This document shows, piece after piece, positions 1 to 11,310 of a stretch of 64,000 nt of DNA. The stretch is from Scilla litardierei (Eukaryota > Streptophyta > Magnoliopsida > Asparagales > Asparagaceae). Every line of letters starts with the position of its first letter. Positions within the stretch are counted from its first letter, which is position 1. The notes below the pieces were generated by a model, which did no database searches, was not told where the DNA came from, and was given only the letters and a program-made list of their open reading frames with translations. The translations under genes were made by a program, and so were the position numbers. Location of the stretch: assembly GCA_030789695.1 (NCBI GenBank), contig CM061134.1:59837334-59901333 (forward strand), in the 5' to 3' direction.

Positions 1-459
1 AACTCAAACTTCTTCTCAAACTCCAATGGTGATGGCTTTGGGGTGATCTGGGCTTGTAGTGCTTATGAGGGATGGTGGTGGTTGGCCTGGGGGAGGAGAT
101 GGTGGTGCAAGGGGTGGTTCGGTCAAAGGAGAAGGAAGGGGGTGAGGGCTCTTGGTGGTTGCGTGAGAGAGAGAGAGAGAGGGAGAGAAAGGGAAATTTT
201 TTTGCTGTTGGTTTTTTTCCTTCTCTTTTTCTTTTTCTCCCTTAAAAACCAATTAAAGCCTCATCATCACCAACCTAGGATAAGCATGAACCAAGTGGCT
301 CATTAGGTGTCATGGGTTAGGTGGCGTTTAAGGGGATTGTGACACATTATGGGTATATGTGTCACCATGGAAATTTTTCAAAAATTTGATTTTTAGGAAA
401 TTAGAAATACATAATTAATACCACATACTCCCCAAATACAATGTATTCCATCCACATAA
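1..459. other. Left edge, low-complexity DNA with GA microsatellite
   Basis: No gene is supported here. A (GA)n microsatellite lies near 164-189. The minus strand can be read as a proline/serine-rich frame from 252 towards the window edge, but its composition is that of a CT-rich leader and it matches no domain I recognise. The style resembles the CT-rich leaders inside the Gypsy LTRs elsewhere in the window, so this may be part of another element continuing to the left. That is an inference. Confidence 0.4.
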
Positions 460-1527
460 TGTAATGCCGCTTTCTGACCGTTCGTTTTTCACGCGTACTT
501 TCCTCTTTTGTACGCATATTTTTCTTAGTCCCCTATTCTATCCGGAACATATGATGTGATATGTCGTTGTGACCGTATGGAAGATTAGTTATTTGTGTGA
601 TTTTTAGTGAACGTCATTTCACGGGTCGTTCTTCCACAAATCAACTTTGATTGGAGAGATGTCGTAACTTTAGACTTCGACATCGGACCTTTTTATTTTT
701 TAGTTCATTCTCTGTGAACCTAACGCGCGATCATCACCGCACCCTCGAGCCTCTCGTCGTCACGGTCGTCCCGATATTTTTTTTTTCATAATTTTCAGAC
801 ACAGTTAGCCCAACCTATCCCACTAATCACTTTCAAGACCATTTAGCCCTAATCAAAATTTGAAATTCAAACTCTAATCAGATCTCATGAGATTTCCTAC
901 GTATCGTGAGGGATTCTCATTGTTACCCTCACCCTGCTTTTCCCCTCTTTGCACACCCCTCTCACACACCCTCTCTCCTAGTCACCTTAGGTACACCTCC
1001 TTTCATACCCAAATAGCAAGTGTTGTCATCTTAAAAACAAACCAAAACGCAACAGCCCTAGGCATGCAAGAAACCCACAGCCGCCGCCCTACCTGCGTTT
1101 CTCTCCTTCCTCCTCTCGCCGACGACGATCCAACGGCCACCTCCATACTCCGATCATCTTCCTCCCTCTTCCATCTCTCCCTCCTCCTCTTTTCTCTCCC
1201 TAAAACCCGCACAAAACCCAGTTTTTGGGACAAAACTGCCGCCCGCCAGATATCAGCCACCGGCCAGCCTTTTCTGGCCGCCCCTCGGCCACCGCCGGCC
1301 ACCCTAGGCATCCACTCTTCCTCGACAACATCTTCCCCCTCTCCTACACACTCTCTCCCTCAAAACACCTCTCAAACTCATTGAAAACCCATCAAAACCC
1401 AGATTTTGACAGATCTGTCCATCGCCGAAAAACGCCCACGCCCGCCGCTCTCCGACGACCACCGGTGACCACCTCTGCCACCATCGGACTCTCCTCGACC
1501 CCCTCTACCTACTGCAAGTGTCCTTTG

Positions 1528-3559
1528 TGTTGGATCTGGATCCTAGCCTAGAGGGGGGGAATAGGCTTATAAAAATAATTCGTGCAACCCACGAATAAGC
1601 ACACGTAGTTATAGCGGCAACAGGGTAAATAAAAAGCAGACACAGAGTACACCGCAGATTTACCCTGGTTCGGTAGACCCTTCGACCTACTCCAGCCCCC
1701 AAAGCAGATACTAGTATTGAATAGCGCAATAGGTACAAAACCACAAGTTAGAGCACGCTCAGAGCACCCTCTACGTCTCTACACTCGCCAGGCTCTCAGT
1801 ACCACACACACAGTGTTTTCTCTCACTATCAATCCTAGTAACGCTTTCTACCAGCTAGTCCCAAACTAGCTGGGTCCCACTTGTCTAGCCCCAACCAGAC
1901 AAGTCCCAAAATAGTCCCCAAAGATGGTAAAGTTTCCCTTACGAAGATCTAGCTACTACTACACAAAATAATAAACAATAGAGTTTAGAAAGCTCAGTTT
2001 GTGTAGCGGCGTAGTCTTCGTCAATCAGCGCGTGGTCAGATCAATCTGACATGTAGTAGTCTCTGATGTCCACTCAACAGTCTGGCTCCCCTCTCGATAA
2101 GACTTGCGCCCTTCGCTAAAGATTGAAGCCTGCGGCACCTCACCAAAGATTGCAACTTGTGACACACCACCTTGTACACAATGATTCCTTGCGGCCTATG
2201 CTTCTCTTCCCTAATTTCCTGTGTTGGCGCCCAAAAAAATCCGCGGCTCGGGCTCTTGGGATTTACGCATGCGAAGAGCTCCTGGGGGTGTAACTTGCGG
2301 CCATACACAAGACTGTTGTAAAAGAACCTGCAACCAACAAAATAGAATTGAGGCTTTGATTATTTCACAAAAGATTCTGCAGTTGTATTCTTGTGTGAGA
2401 AAAAAAAACAGTGCGTCAGCTCTTGAAAAATTGTAATCAAAGGGAAAAAAAAGGAGCCTGTGCTTTTGATTATCAAAGAGGAAAACTTAAACAATTTGCT
2501 TTTCGAGATTAATGCATGCGGCTCTCTGTATAATATTTTTTGCAAGATAAAATGCGCATCCTCCTTTGAAAGTGTGGTTCCTTGCCCCCCTCTGTTTTCG
2601 GCCTGAAAAAAAATAGTGGGAAAAAAGTGCTAGGCCCTTTTTTGATTGGTCACCTCTCCTCAATATTTCGGCTGCACTTATAAGGATTTGCAATGAACAA
2701 AAAAATAACTCCCAGGGGAAATAGTGATGGAAAAAAAACTCTAGGCTCGGCTCTCTCTTCTAGGTTTTCTATTGTTGTCTAAAAAAATACACATGCAGCT
2801 TTGTTCCCTTTTTTTCAAGTGGAATATAATTAACAGCATATGCTCTTTTTTGATTTGTGCATGGAGAGCACCAAATAAATGAATGGGAAATCCACATAAA
2901 AAACAGAACGAGTTATAAACAAAGTGGCCTAATCTTGGGATTTAAATGCATGCCTTCATGAATTAAAAGAAATTAGAAAATGGTGCATGCATTCATGGGT
3001 AAAACAAAATCTTCCCTTCTGTTTTTTTGTGCGGCCTTTGAGTTTTTGTTGACCTCAAAAATTTTGGCCGGCCTTGGTCCTTTTCGTGAGGAGCTGTCAA
3101 CCTTTTTGATTTATTTCGCACGTCGCGTTTGCCCTTGTAGACGATATGTTTTATAGGGAGATGCTAAGGTGATGCGGTTGTGGGGAATCCTATTTTGAAT
3201 AGGAGTTAGAGATTTGGTTCTATCACTTTGCACCACAAATAGGAGATATGATTTGATTAAGTTGGGATTTGATAGCAATTCAAATTAGATATGAAATTGA
3301 AATAAATCTCTAATTGATTTGATCAAATCCCAAGTTGATTCCATATAGGACCAAGTCCAACTTTGCTCTCCATTGACCAAGTCTACTTTGCTTTAGCCAA
3401 AGCTCTCTATCTCACCCACATAGCTGTATGAATAGCAATTTCTCCAAATAGCGAAAGATGTATCGTCTCCCCAATCCTGAAACACACTAAGCACACATGT
3501 TAGACATAACGGCACGTTTGTCATCATCAAACCAAGATCCTAGATCGTTGCTTCCAACA
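1528..3559 (-). mobile_element. Solo LTR of a SIRE-like Ty1/copia element
   Basis: The ends are TGTTGG and CCAACA, perfect 6-bp inverted termini, and the segment is flanked by an identical 5-bp duplication CTTTG at 1,523-1,527 and 3,560-3,564. Near the left end is a 'CTAGAGGGGGGAATAG' motif, and at the right end a 'TTTGTCATCATCAAA' motif. Both are hallmarks, in reverse orientation, of SIRE/Maximus-type Copia LTRs, and the first is shared with the LTR at 45,722-47,461. No internal coding region is present, so this is a 2,032-bp solo LTR. It interrupts the Gypsy solo LTR and is therefore younger than it. Confidence 0.82.
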
Positions 3560-4602
3560 CTTTGCTCCCCTCAGGTCGCCACATCTTCGCGACGATCCAA
3601 AACAGCGATCCATTGTGCAAATCTGTCCTTTTTGCCTTCTTACGGCCGGCCGTCGCCACGCGCATCCGCTGTCAGCCACCCACCAGGCCGAGCAACCCCC
3701 ATCGATCTCTTCCAATCCCCAACAGCCCCTTGCTCCTAGGAGTCCACGCATGTCATCGATCTTGTGTGTTTCTCCCCGACGTCGTCGCCGCCGTGTAGAT
3801 TCATTACGCTACCCGCAACCGGAGAGATCCGATGCCATACTTGCTGTTCTCGTCTTCCGCTCGCTGTCCGTTCCAGTCACGGTCGAGACATCGTTGACGA
3901 CACAGATCTATCGCCATTCAGACCCGATGTCCGATCTATGATCAAACGCCGAAAAGGTTAGCCCCTAACGCATAGTAAGAACCCACATCGTAGCGAATCT
4001 AGAACCTAATCTAAAAGTCATCAACGATAACTAAGTTTATATTTCTGCTCCTTTAAAATGTTGTTCAAACCTTAGACATCGACGAACGGACTTGAATATC
4101 TGTGCACATAGGGTAGAACGTCGATTAGGTTGAAACAAATCAAAAAACTGTGACTTTTGACTGTTACGGTAGTCCCGCTGAATTTAGAAATAAATCCTAA
4201 TAGGATGGATGAAAAACGTGATCTGACATCGCCCTGACTCGTTTCAGACGGACCCTCACTGACACGTCGCTTCGACGAGACTATCCAGACCGACGATGCA
4301 CTTGCCATCACAGGCAAGTGTTTCTACTTGCCATCACAGGCAAGTGTTTCTACTTGCGTACTTTCGGCCATGTTTAGGCCATCACCCCTTAAACTGTAAA
4401 ACTACGACTAAAGAGAACCGGACGTGAAATGATAGCGTCCGGGAGCCCCACTACAGCCTAGACTTGACGACGAAGTCTAGGCAAAATAACTGACACCTTA
4501 GGGCTATTCTGTGTGTGCATGCGTGTGGACCCCCTAGAATAACAACTGAACAACAGAACATTCATAACTGGTCATATCTTGTCTTCTTTAGTTCATGTAA
4601 TA

Positions 4603-5010
4603 TACCTTACGGGAAGTCTCGACGTCTCACTAGGGGAGTGAGCGTCCCGACAGATCGTGAGGGATCTTAGAGAGCCCACCGAGGGAGTATGTGTTCCTTT
4701 CGTGTATACCTTACGGGAAGTCTCGGTGTCTCACCAGGGGAGTGATCGTCTAGGCAGACCGTGGGGGGATCTTGGGGAGCCCACCAAGGGAGTGTGTGTT
4801 CCTTTCGTGTATACCTTACGGGAAGTCTCGACGTCTCACTAGGGGAGTGAGCGTCCCGGCAGACCGTGGGGTATCTAGGGGAGCCTACAGAGGGAGTGGG
4901 TGTTCATTTCGTGTACACCTTACGGGAAGTCTCAACGCCTCACCATGGGAGTGAGCGTCCCATCAGACCGTGGGGAGAGGCACTCACCAAGGGAGTGAGC
5001 GGTACTCGTA
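4603..5010 (+). repeat. Tandem repeat, about 104 bp, nearly four copies, inside the Gypsy LTR
   Basis: Units begin at about 4,603, 4,707, 4,812 and 4,916 with (T/C)ACCTTACGGGAAGTCTC. Each contains 'AGGGGAGTGAGCGTCCC' and 'GAGGGAGTG(T)GTGTTC' sub-motifs; the last copy is truncated and diverged. The array lies in the distal part of the LTR, upstream of the hairpin and acidic frame. A short 'GGGAGTGAGCG' element also occurs as a pair of related copies in the minus-strand Gypsy LTR (51,086-51,190). Expansion by slippage or unequal exchange is likely. Confidence 0.88.
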
Positions 5011-5345
5011 CAGTCCAGTCTTGACTTGACTTGAGCACTTGGGTTGGGGTTAGGTGAGCGGCCACCAGATAGAGAGTTGGCCACTCTCTACGCTGCAAGC
5101 GTAAACTCTCTTTGGTGTCACATACACGTCTTGTCTTGTCTGTCATTCCGTCTAGCTTAGTCCCATAGCCGGTAGCACACGCTACAGCTACTGCCTGTCA
5201 CGTTTACTTTTCTGCACCACTTTACTTCTTGCATAGTATACCTGCCATTTCATCACAACAGCATGCAATCAACCAGTAAAATGTTGCTCTTAAATTACTT
5301 TACACTTGCAGTAGAGTCTCTCACCTCTCACCTTGTAGACTTTAC

Positions 5346-5385
5346 CTGACATACAGTTTCTTTTCTCTTGGGTGCTGTACGTCAG
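5346..5385 (+). other. Conserved hairpin in Gypsy LTR (copy 1)
   Basis: The arms CTGACATACAG (5,346-5,356) and CTGTACGTCAG (5,375-5,385) pair with one mismatch around an 18-base loop rich in T and C and ending GGGTG. Equivalent hairpins occur at the same relative place in the other two Gypsy LTRs (50,880-50,920 and 61,768-61,803). There the stem bases differ but pairing is kept, which suggests selection on an RNA structure. The 3' arm ends in CAG after a pyrimidine-rich stretch, so it could equally serve as a splice acceptor. Confidence 0.6.
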
Positions 5386-5483
5386 GTGTTGTGCCAGAGT
5401 ACGTGGACAAGCCGGATCTACCTGAGTACTTGGAGCCGGAGGACATCGACCCGGAGTACGTTCCTGACGAGGACCAGACCTAG
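5379..5483 (+). other. Acidic short open frame in Gypsy LTR (copy 1, start codon ACG)
   Basis: The frame of 34 codons ends at TAG (5,481-5,483). It is strongly acidic (many Asp, Glu and Pro, with repeated PEY motifs and a DEDQT end) and contains a single Lys. The position equivalent to the start ATG in the other LTRs reads ACG (5,379-5,381), and the same change causes the one stem mismatch in the adjoining hairpin. The frame ends 344 bp before the LTR end. It is not a recognised protein; a coding role is inferred only from the parallel frames at 50,779-50,886 and 61,797-61,871. Confidence 0.45.
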
Positions 5484-5827
5484 AGGTCCCTCACCGTTGC
5501 CGAGGTTTCCTGCTTTCTAGTTTGGGTGTGTGGCACCGTTTTTTACTTCTTCTCTAGATTGTGTACGTGCACCAGTAGTTTCTTTCTGCAGTTTGTATCC
5601 ATGCTGGGCATCTGTTTAGACTTCTGTACTTTCTGGATATCTTTTGATTAAAATGGAATGAAATTTCCTTTCCGTACTTTTGTTGTTCCATATCTTTTAT
5701 ATGCAAGGACCCATTTAATGCTTTGGAGTACCTCACATACGCTTAGTAGGTCCAAGCTTCGCAGCTCCGACCCATGCGGACCTTAGTCACGTCTCGCTTC
5801 CGTCATTTTGGGAAGTGGAGCGTGACA

Positions 5828-6019
5828 AATAATTCTTTCATCATAATTCAAATGATGTTTAAAATTATTTAAAAATAATTTTGTCATTATAAAAATTAGG
5901 AAAAATTTCAAAAAATACCCAAAATTATACTTTTATAAATACAATCAAAAATACGTACATTCTACTCGTATTTCTACATCAGGGGGTTAACAGATTTACT
6001 ATGGATTCATTTACTCAAC
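5828..6019. other. AT-rich spacer
   Basis: AT-rich DNA follows the 3' target duplication of the Gypsy solo LTR. I see no gene or element boundary in it. Confidence 0.4.
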
Positions 6020-6660
6020 TGTAACACTATCTCTCATATCGGAGGAGATGAATCATGGCAACTCCATTCACATGCTTCCAATTATACCCAGCAGGTATCT
6101 ACACATCAGCTGTAAAGCCAATGTTCGCTATCTTCCAAAGTATAATCTTCCACATGCAAGGTCCTTTAACACATCTCTGGTCAAATGACTAACATGGACA
6201 TACTGCTACTAGAGATCTTTTGTCGACACACATAGTATGATAACTGAGCAAAAATATCTCTGGCAAGTCGTTCTGTGAACTTGTTCTCTTAACAAGTACA
6301 TGTTCATTATCTAATGATGTCCCACATCGAGTGACTATGATGCTAGATACTACCATTCGATGGTATAGATTAATGCACACTGGTCTAATCAGAATATCGA
6401 TGTCCTGTTTCGGTATTCATCCGACCAAAAATAGTTCTGGACATATGATCGACATACACATTGGCCCCATTATCATGATCTCAATGTTCCTCTCATAAGT
6501 CCTGGGACTTCATCCATGCATAATATAATCACGACAACAACCATAGAAGTGACACAAAGGATATCACAAATAAAAGATTATCAAATAGCTTACTATCATT
6601 TCGAACAAGATGTCTTATTACAATTACAATAATTGTCTTAAGGGCATACATTCTCCAACA
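6020..6660 (-). mobile_element. Probable Ty1/copia LTR or LTR fragment
   Basis: Read on the minus strand the segment begins TGTTGGAGAATG followed by 'TATGCCCTTAAGACAATTAT', the style of opening I associate with medium-length plant Copia LTRs, and it can be closed at TGTAACACTATC on the plus strand. The flanking pentamers (TCAAC and CAAAC) do not match well, so the left boundary is uncertain. No internal region is attached. It may be a solo LTR or the edge of a deleted element. Confidence 0.35.
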
Positions 6661-7456
6661 CAAACTGCGATCTGGTTCAGCTCATTGGGGTCCACATATA
6701 ACCATTCTTGCCCTAGCTCCCAATTGGTTGGAAGACCAATTTATTTACATACATAGGAATCGCTGAATTCATAAAACTATATAGCAAGATTGACAATGCA
6801 CTAATACAACTCATTTATATGTCAAACAGGAGAGTAAACATGACCATACCTTCTTTGATGATATAAATGAAGAAAACCATCAATTTCATTGTTATTCTTG
6901 CCTAAACACTTACTTTATAGCTTCCTTGATGGGAGGAATAATTAATCCGAAATAGATATTAATCCAAGAAAATTCACACTTCAAAATTCTTCACCTTGCA
7001 TGTGTAGGCAAGGACTCATCTTTATATAACCCTTCCATCAAGGAGTTATAATAACTACATATGTAGTTATGATAACTATAGTAACATTTCTATAGTTGTA
7101 ATATATCAAATGACATGTCAATATGTGCTCATAGTTATATGCATATATAAATATATCTAATGCCACAATTAATAGGATTGAAAAAACACATAAATGTAAA
7201 TTTCTTACAACATATTACATCGAGTTTTTGCAATGGCAGGTCGTCATTTGCATCTTATATTCTTCTTCTTCTGGACTTCTTGCTTTGTTTTCTATCAAGA
7301 CGTCAGCAATGACTTACCCTTAATCGTGCTCAAAAGTAAAAGTAAAATTTGAGGCACTTTGCATGACCCTCTCTCTCTTTCTCTCTCCGCTAAATAAGTT
7401 TACGATAAAAATCATCATAAATATATTCAAATTATAAATAAACAGGGTTATTATGC
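6661..7456. other. AT-rich intergenic DNA
   Basis: No gene or repeat family is recognised. A short (CT)n tract lies near 7,366-7,389. The AT-rich sequence runs up to the TAA target duplication of the MITE. Confidence 0.4.
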
Positions 7457-7459
7457 TAA

Positions 7460-8593
7460 GGGCCTGTTTTTTGCGTTTAAAGTTGAGTGAAAGTGAGTGG
7501 GGGGCACTGTTCACCCCACTGTTTTCGCACTTTTCCCCACATTCACGCCCTAATTCCTCATCTTTGTTCTTTTGCCCCCGCTTCTCTTTCCGCTGCTCTC
7601 GTCGCCGTGGATTCGCCATTCTCGCATCTGTGTTCTCCGGTTTTTCCGGCGATTTCAGCAGCTTCTCTCCATCTTATGGGTCTCGCGCGCTTCTGATCAT
7701 CACTCTTGCTACTGCAGCCTCTCCATCTCCCCTCCTCAACCGCTACCTCAAGCTTGTCTGAATTTTCGGGATTTTTCAACCCTAGAAGGAGGAAAAGATG
7801 GGATTTTTTGCTCTTTCTTGCAAGATCTGATGCTTTGGTTGCGAAATCTGCTTCGTTTGCTCTATAAATCTGAAGCTAGGGTTTGAGGTGGAAGGATTTG
7901 GATGAACGGCGAGGCTGTGGCTGTGATTCATCGGGTTATCCGTGGGATCTACGGCTAGAACTGAGGTATCATTAGGTGATCTTTGCATCATCTTTGCTCC
8001 TCGCACATCTCTGCTTACGGAGGTATAAAATCTCTGATATCCTCAAGCTAAAATGTCAAAATAGGTCATTATTTCAGCAATGTTTGTGGCTGTGATGTGG
8101 GGGGAAAATGCGGAATTTTTTCGATTGGAAAACTGAAAATGCATGGGTTAACGAAGAAATACGTGTGTATTTCTATGGAAATTTCGTGCAACCTATGAGT
8201 GGTAGATATTATTCACCACATCCCATTCTGGATGGCATGAACGATTTCACAAAGCAATTTCTATCCACAAGAATCTGTAAGTCGGTTATATACTAATTGT
8301 TGCCCAATGATGATACACTGAACGTGGGAATGAAAGATGGATTTAAAAAATTCCAGTAATTATTATGCACTTCGGAGGGCTCGTGGGTAATGAATCATGC
8401 AATATATTTTATTTGTATGGATGTTCAGGTTGAGTTGGTTGAAGAGAAAAAATATATGTTGGCTATAAATTTATGTTGGGTGAAATTGGCTACCACAGCA
8501 GACGTATTACGAGGGACAGAAATATATGAACCCCACGCTAAATGAGCCCAATGATGAGACAAGTGCAGTGATATAAACACAAAAAACAGGCCC
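7460..8593 (+). mobile_element. PIF/Harbinger-type (Tourist-like) MITE, 1,134 bp
   Basis: The terminal inverted repeats GGGCCTGTTTTTTGCGTTTA (7,460-7,479) and its complement at 8,574-8,593 match at 19 of 20 bases. Both ends are flanked by TAA (7,457-7,459 and 8,594-8,596), the 3-bp TWA duplication typical of PIF/Harbinger. There is no transposase. The interior from about 7,570 to 8,010 looks like a plant gene 5' leader: TC-rich, then a 'GAAGCTAGGGTTTGAGG' stretch and short open frames. This suggests capture of host sequence or descent from the 5' end of a larger element. A 105-bp inverted relative of the left subterminal region lies at 16,292-16,396, beside Harbinger genes that could mobilise this element. 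Confidence 0.8.
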
Positions 8594-8596
8594 TAA

Positions 8597-10127
8597 GAGG
8601 TTCTGGATTTGGAAAGATGATGCAACGTTGGTAAATTGGTAAAAACTTGCCTCGTCTCAAATGATGTGAGAACTACTCCCAAGCGCAGAAGATCATGCAA
8701 GTAATATCCTGGTGAGTCCAGGTATCGAATCCGTGGGACAACTGACCTGCAAAACTACGAACGTCAATCTGTAAAGAGTAATAATACGAAGATAACCAAC
8801 CACCTTTCAAGTATATGCAAAGGTATCAAGAGTTTGGAAAAAGAAAAGAAAATCCTACGATATTTACGGTGACTTTGATAGTGGTACGAGTATGAAGAGT
8901 ATGTGTTGGATTTGATTTCGTTAGGGTGTATGCAATCAATGATTATCAATACCTTTTCTATAACTCAACGTTTCGTCCGGTCAGGGCACGAGAACGTCAG
9001 AAAGTATGGCGATCAAGCGTATAGAAACGTTGCCAAAGAATTAATCACGTGCAACGTCAACTTCATAAGGAAAATAAACATGCATCACGAATAAGTCCGC
9101 AAAGATCAGATTCGTCTCAAGCATGCACACGTCTCCGTATAACATACTCAAACAATAAATGACTAGAAATTGACGAAGCACGCAATTATACAATTAAAAT
9201 AGGGCGAAAAGATATAGGAATCAATAATCACGACACCCTAACTACGTCAACTCCAACACATATGAGATGGATGTGCTACGGTTGTGATTTCATTAGGAGT
9301 TTATAGTCGCTGAAATTTCACGTCTTTTAATATCACACGACGCTTCACCCGGTCAAGGCGTGAAGGCGTCGGAAGATGAATCGATGAAAACTAGTCAAAA
9401 TAGCCTTAAACGTATTACTAGCAATGTTGATCTCATTAAGCAATAATCGCAGCGATAAGTTCAGATTAGAGAACACAAATTAGCTAGCCTTATCAGGGCC
9501 TAGCCATAGGGCACATCAACAATATCGACAATAAGCAAATACCCATCAAATACGTTGTAGAAATCAACATAACTAGCAATTTTGACATGATAATAGGGCT
9601 AAAGACATGAAATTTAGCGACTACATACTCCTAACTACATCACAACCATAGCACAAGGAGATTAGCCACGCATGGTGCAATAAAAATCAGATTGCATAGC
9701 AAAATACATCGTTTTAATAGCAAAATACAATGAAATACACCAAATACGAGGTATAAGTTCAAGAATTTATCACCAAATCTCCACTTTAGAACCCAAAACT
9801 CTCTGAGAATAGGAAGAACAGCCTCTGGAAATTTTCAGAATTTTCTCCTGGAGAAATACGCACAGTAGCCGCTCCAAAAGTCCCAAAATACGCCAGAATA
9901 CGCTCAAAACCCCTAGAAACACCTTATATAATTAGATTGCGGGTTTAATGTTGCTATCGGGTTCAAAACCCGCATCCATTTGCGCCTAAACCCGAACCCG
10001 CACGCTGCTTCACATCTCCGCCGTCCGATATTTGCGGGATTAAACCCGATAGCGCCACGTGGCATTGGGTCGGATCGTCGCCCGCTCGTTCAATCCGAAG
10101 GCGAATTCTCGTCAGGATTCATCGGGA
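8597..10127. other. Degenerate repeat-like DNA
   Basis: No gene is supported. Two diverged stretches, about 8,885-9,110 and 9,262-9,480, share an order of motifs ('GATTTCGTTAGG...', 'CGTTTCGTCCGGTCAGGGC', 'CTCATTAAG') and look like an old duplication. The segment near 8,690-8,760 ('GAGTCCAGGTATCGAATCC') resembles leader DNA of degraded plant retroelements. A G-box/ABRE-like CACGTGGC lies near 10,056. Confidence 0.35.
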
Positions 10128-10500
10128 CCGTTGGATTCAGTGGTATAGTCTTAGGATTCTGCCACGTCGCCTCTCCGTTTGAATAGGGGCGGCTTCATTT
10201 CAACCGTTGGATGGTGATCCAACGCGTAATAGGGCGCCACGTCGCCTTATTCGTGAGCTGCTCTTCGCCTCTTTTGAATCGATTGCGGACCGTTGGATCG
10301 AGCAGGAACGGGCGTGATCGCGCCACGTCGCATGGGGTGCCGCTGCGATCCGCTATGAAGTCGGATAGAATCGTGACCGTTGGATCTTCGAGCTGCGGTC
10401 AGGATCGAGCCGCGTCGCCTCTACTGTGTCTCGAAGCGTGGCCGTTCGATCTGTGATCCACGGCCACGATTTGGCGACGTCTACTCTTGATTACGGCCGT
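10128..10500 (+). repeat. Degenerate tandem repeat, CCGTTGGAT...CCACGTCGCC
   Basis: CCGTT(G/C)GAT recurs at 10,128, 10,204, 10,290, 10,377 and 10,442. Each copy except the last is followed 35-45 bp later by a GCC(A/G)CGTCGC element, giving five diverged units of 65-87 bp. It is CpG-rich against an AT-rich background. No coding potential is recognised. The CACGTC core resembles bZIP sites, but a regulatory role is not shown. Confidence 0.6.
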
Positions 10501-11310
10501 AGGATTCGAGCGGGAGTTGCCGGATGGATGCCACGTGTCAGCACAGGACGGGCGGCGGCTGAATATACGCCGTATTTTCGTATTTTACGCGTATTTCCTC
10601 CGTATTTTTCCATTTAAAGGGGTATTCTGTATTCAAAAATACACAATAATTAGCACAGATATCAGAAAAATACAAATAAATAGTCGTTGGAATCGTGAGA
10701 TCGAGACCAAGTCATGAAAAATATAAAAAGTGCATAAATACTCAGTTTATTGCTGTTTTGTGCTCAAATCAAGTGATTTCTCCAATAAATGATGATATAC
10801 AAAATACGAACGTATTAGAGACGAATTAAGCATCATATGAGCACAAAATATGGCTAAATAGGGGGTTTAATATGCAATATTCAACTTGAATCAGTAGGGT
10901 ATGCTTGACTTTTGTCAAGAAACCACCAAAGAAACTTAAATGGGTAATAATCTGAGGGCAATTGAGTATGGATTCATGAGTGGATTGGACATGATTGGTG
11001 GTGGATGTTTCATACGGTATTCAATGCAATTTGTGATGTCACATGTAAACAGTTTTTTCTATTTATGAAGCATTAATATTTTACGTAATCAAATTTATCT
11101 GTGCCTTAACAATTAATATTTTATCCCTATTACTATTTCCCCTTTGTATAAATATAGACAGCATTAATATTTCACCTAGCAATGTCAAATATGCTATATG
11201 CCTTCTCACTTCCCAAGTTTTTCTCTTTATATGTAAATTGCACGATTTTATTATTACTGTAAATGACTTGTACAACGTATGATTGAATATATGTTGATGC
11301 AAATAAGGGT
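10501..11310. other. AT-rich DNA upstream of the Harbinger transposase
   Basis: The sequence is AT-rich. I cannot identify a left terminal repeat of the transposase-bearing element here. It may hold the transposase promoter or an undetected upstream exon. Confidence 0.35.

Larger units (their letters stand above)
460..5827 (+). mobile_element. Solo LTR of a Ty3/gypsy element
   Basis: The segment starts TGTAATGCC and ends GGAGCGTGACA. The first 300 bp resemble the start of the plus-strand Gypsy LTR at 49,207, and the last 90 bp (a 'TTTTGGGAAGTGGAGCGTGACA'-type end) match the ends of both other Gypsy LTRs in the window. Flanks CATAA (455-459) and AATAA (5,828-5,832) agree at four of five bases, as expected for an old target-site duplication. 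Neither a primer-binding site nor a polypurine tract flanks it, so it is read as a solo LTR left by LTR-LTR recombination. Without the nested insertion at 1,528-3,559 it is about 3.3 kb. Inside are a CT-rich leader-like stretch (about 880-1,520 and 3,565-3,960), a 104-bp tandem repeat, a hairpin and an acidic open frame. Confidence 0.72.

Noticed and set aside
16..252. Proline-rich minus-strand frame at the left edge
   Set aside because: Low-complexity CT-rich translation without a domain; it looks like a leader rather than a protein.
887..1551. Serine/proline-rich plus-strand frames in the Gypsy solo LTR
   Set aside because: They lie in the CT-rich, leader-like part of the LTR, which in the related LTR near 52,000 lacks any start codon; not credible as protein genes.
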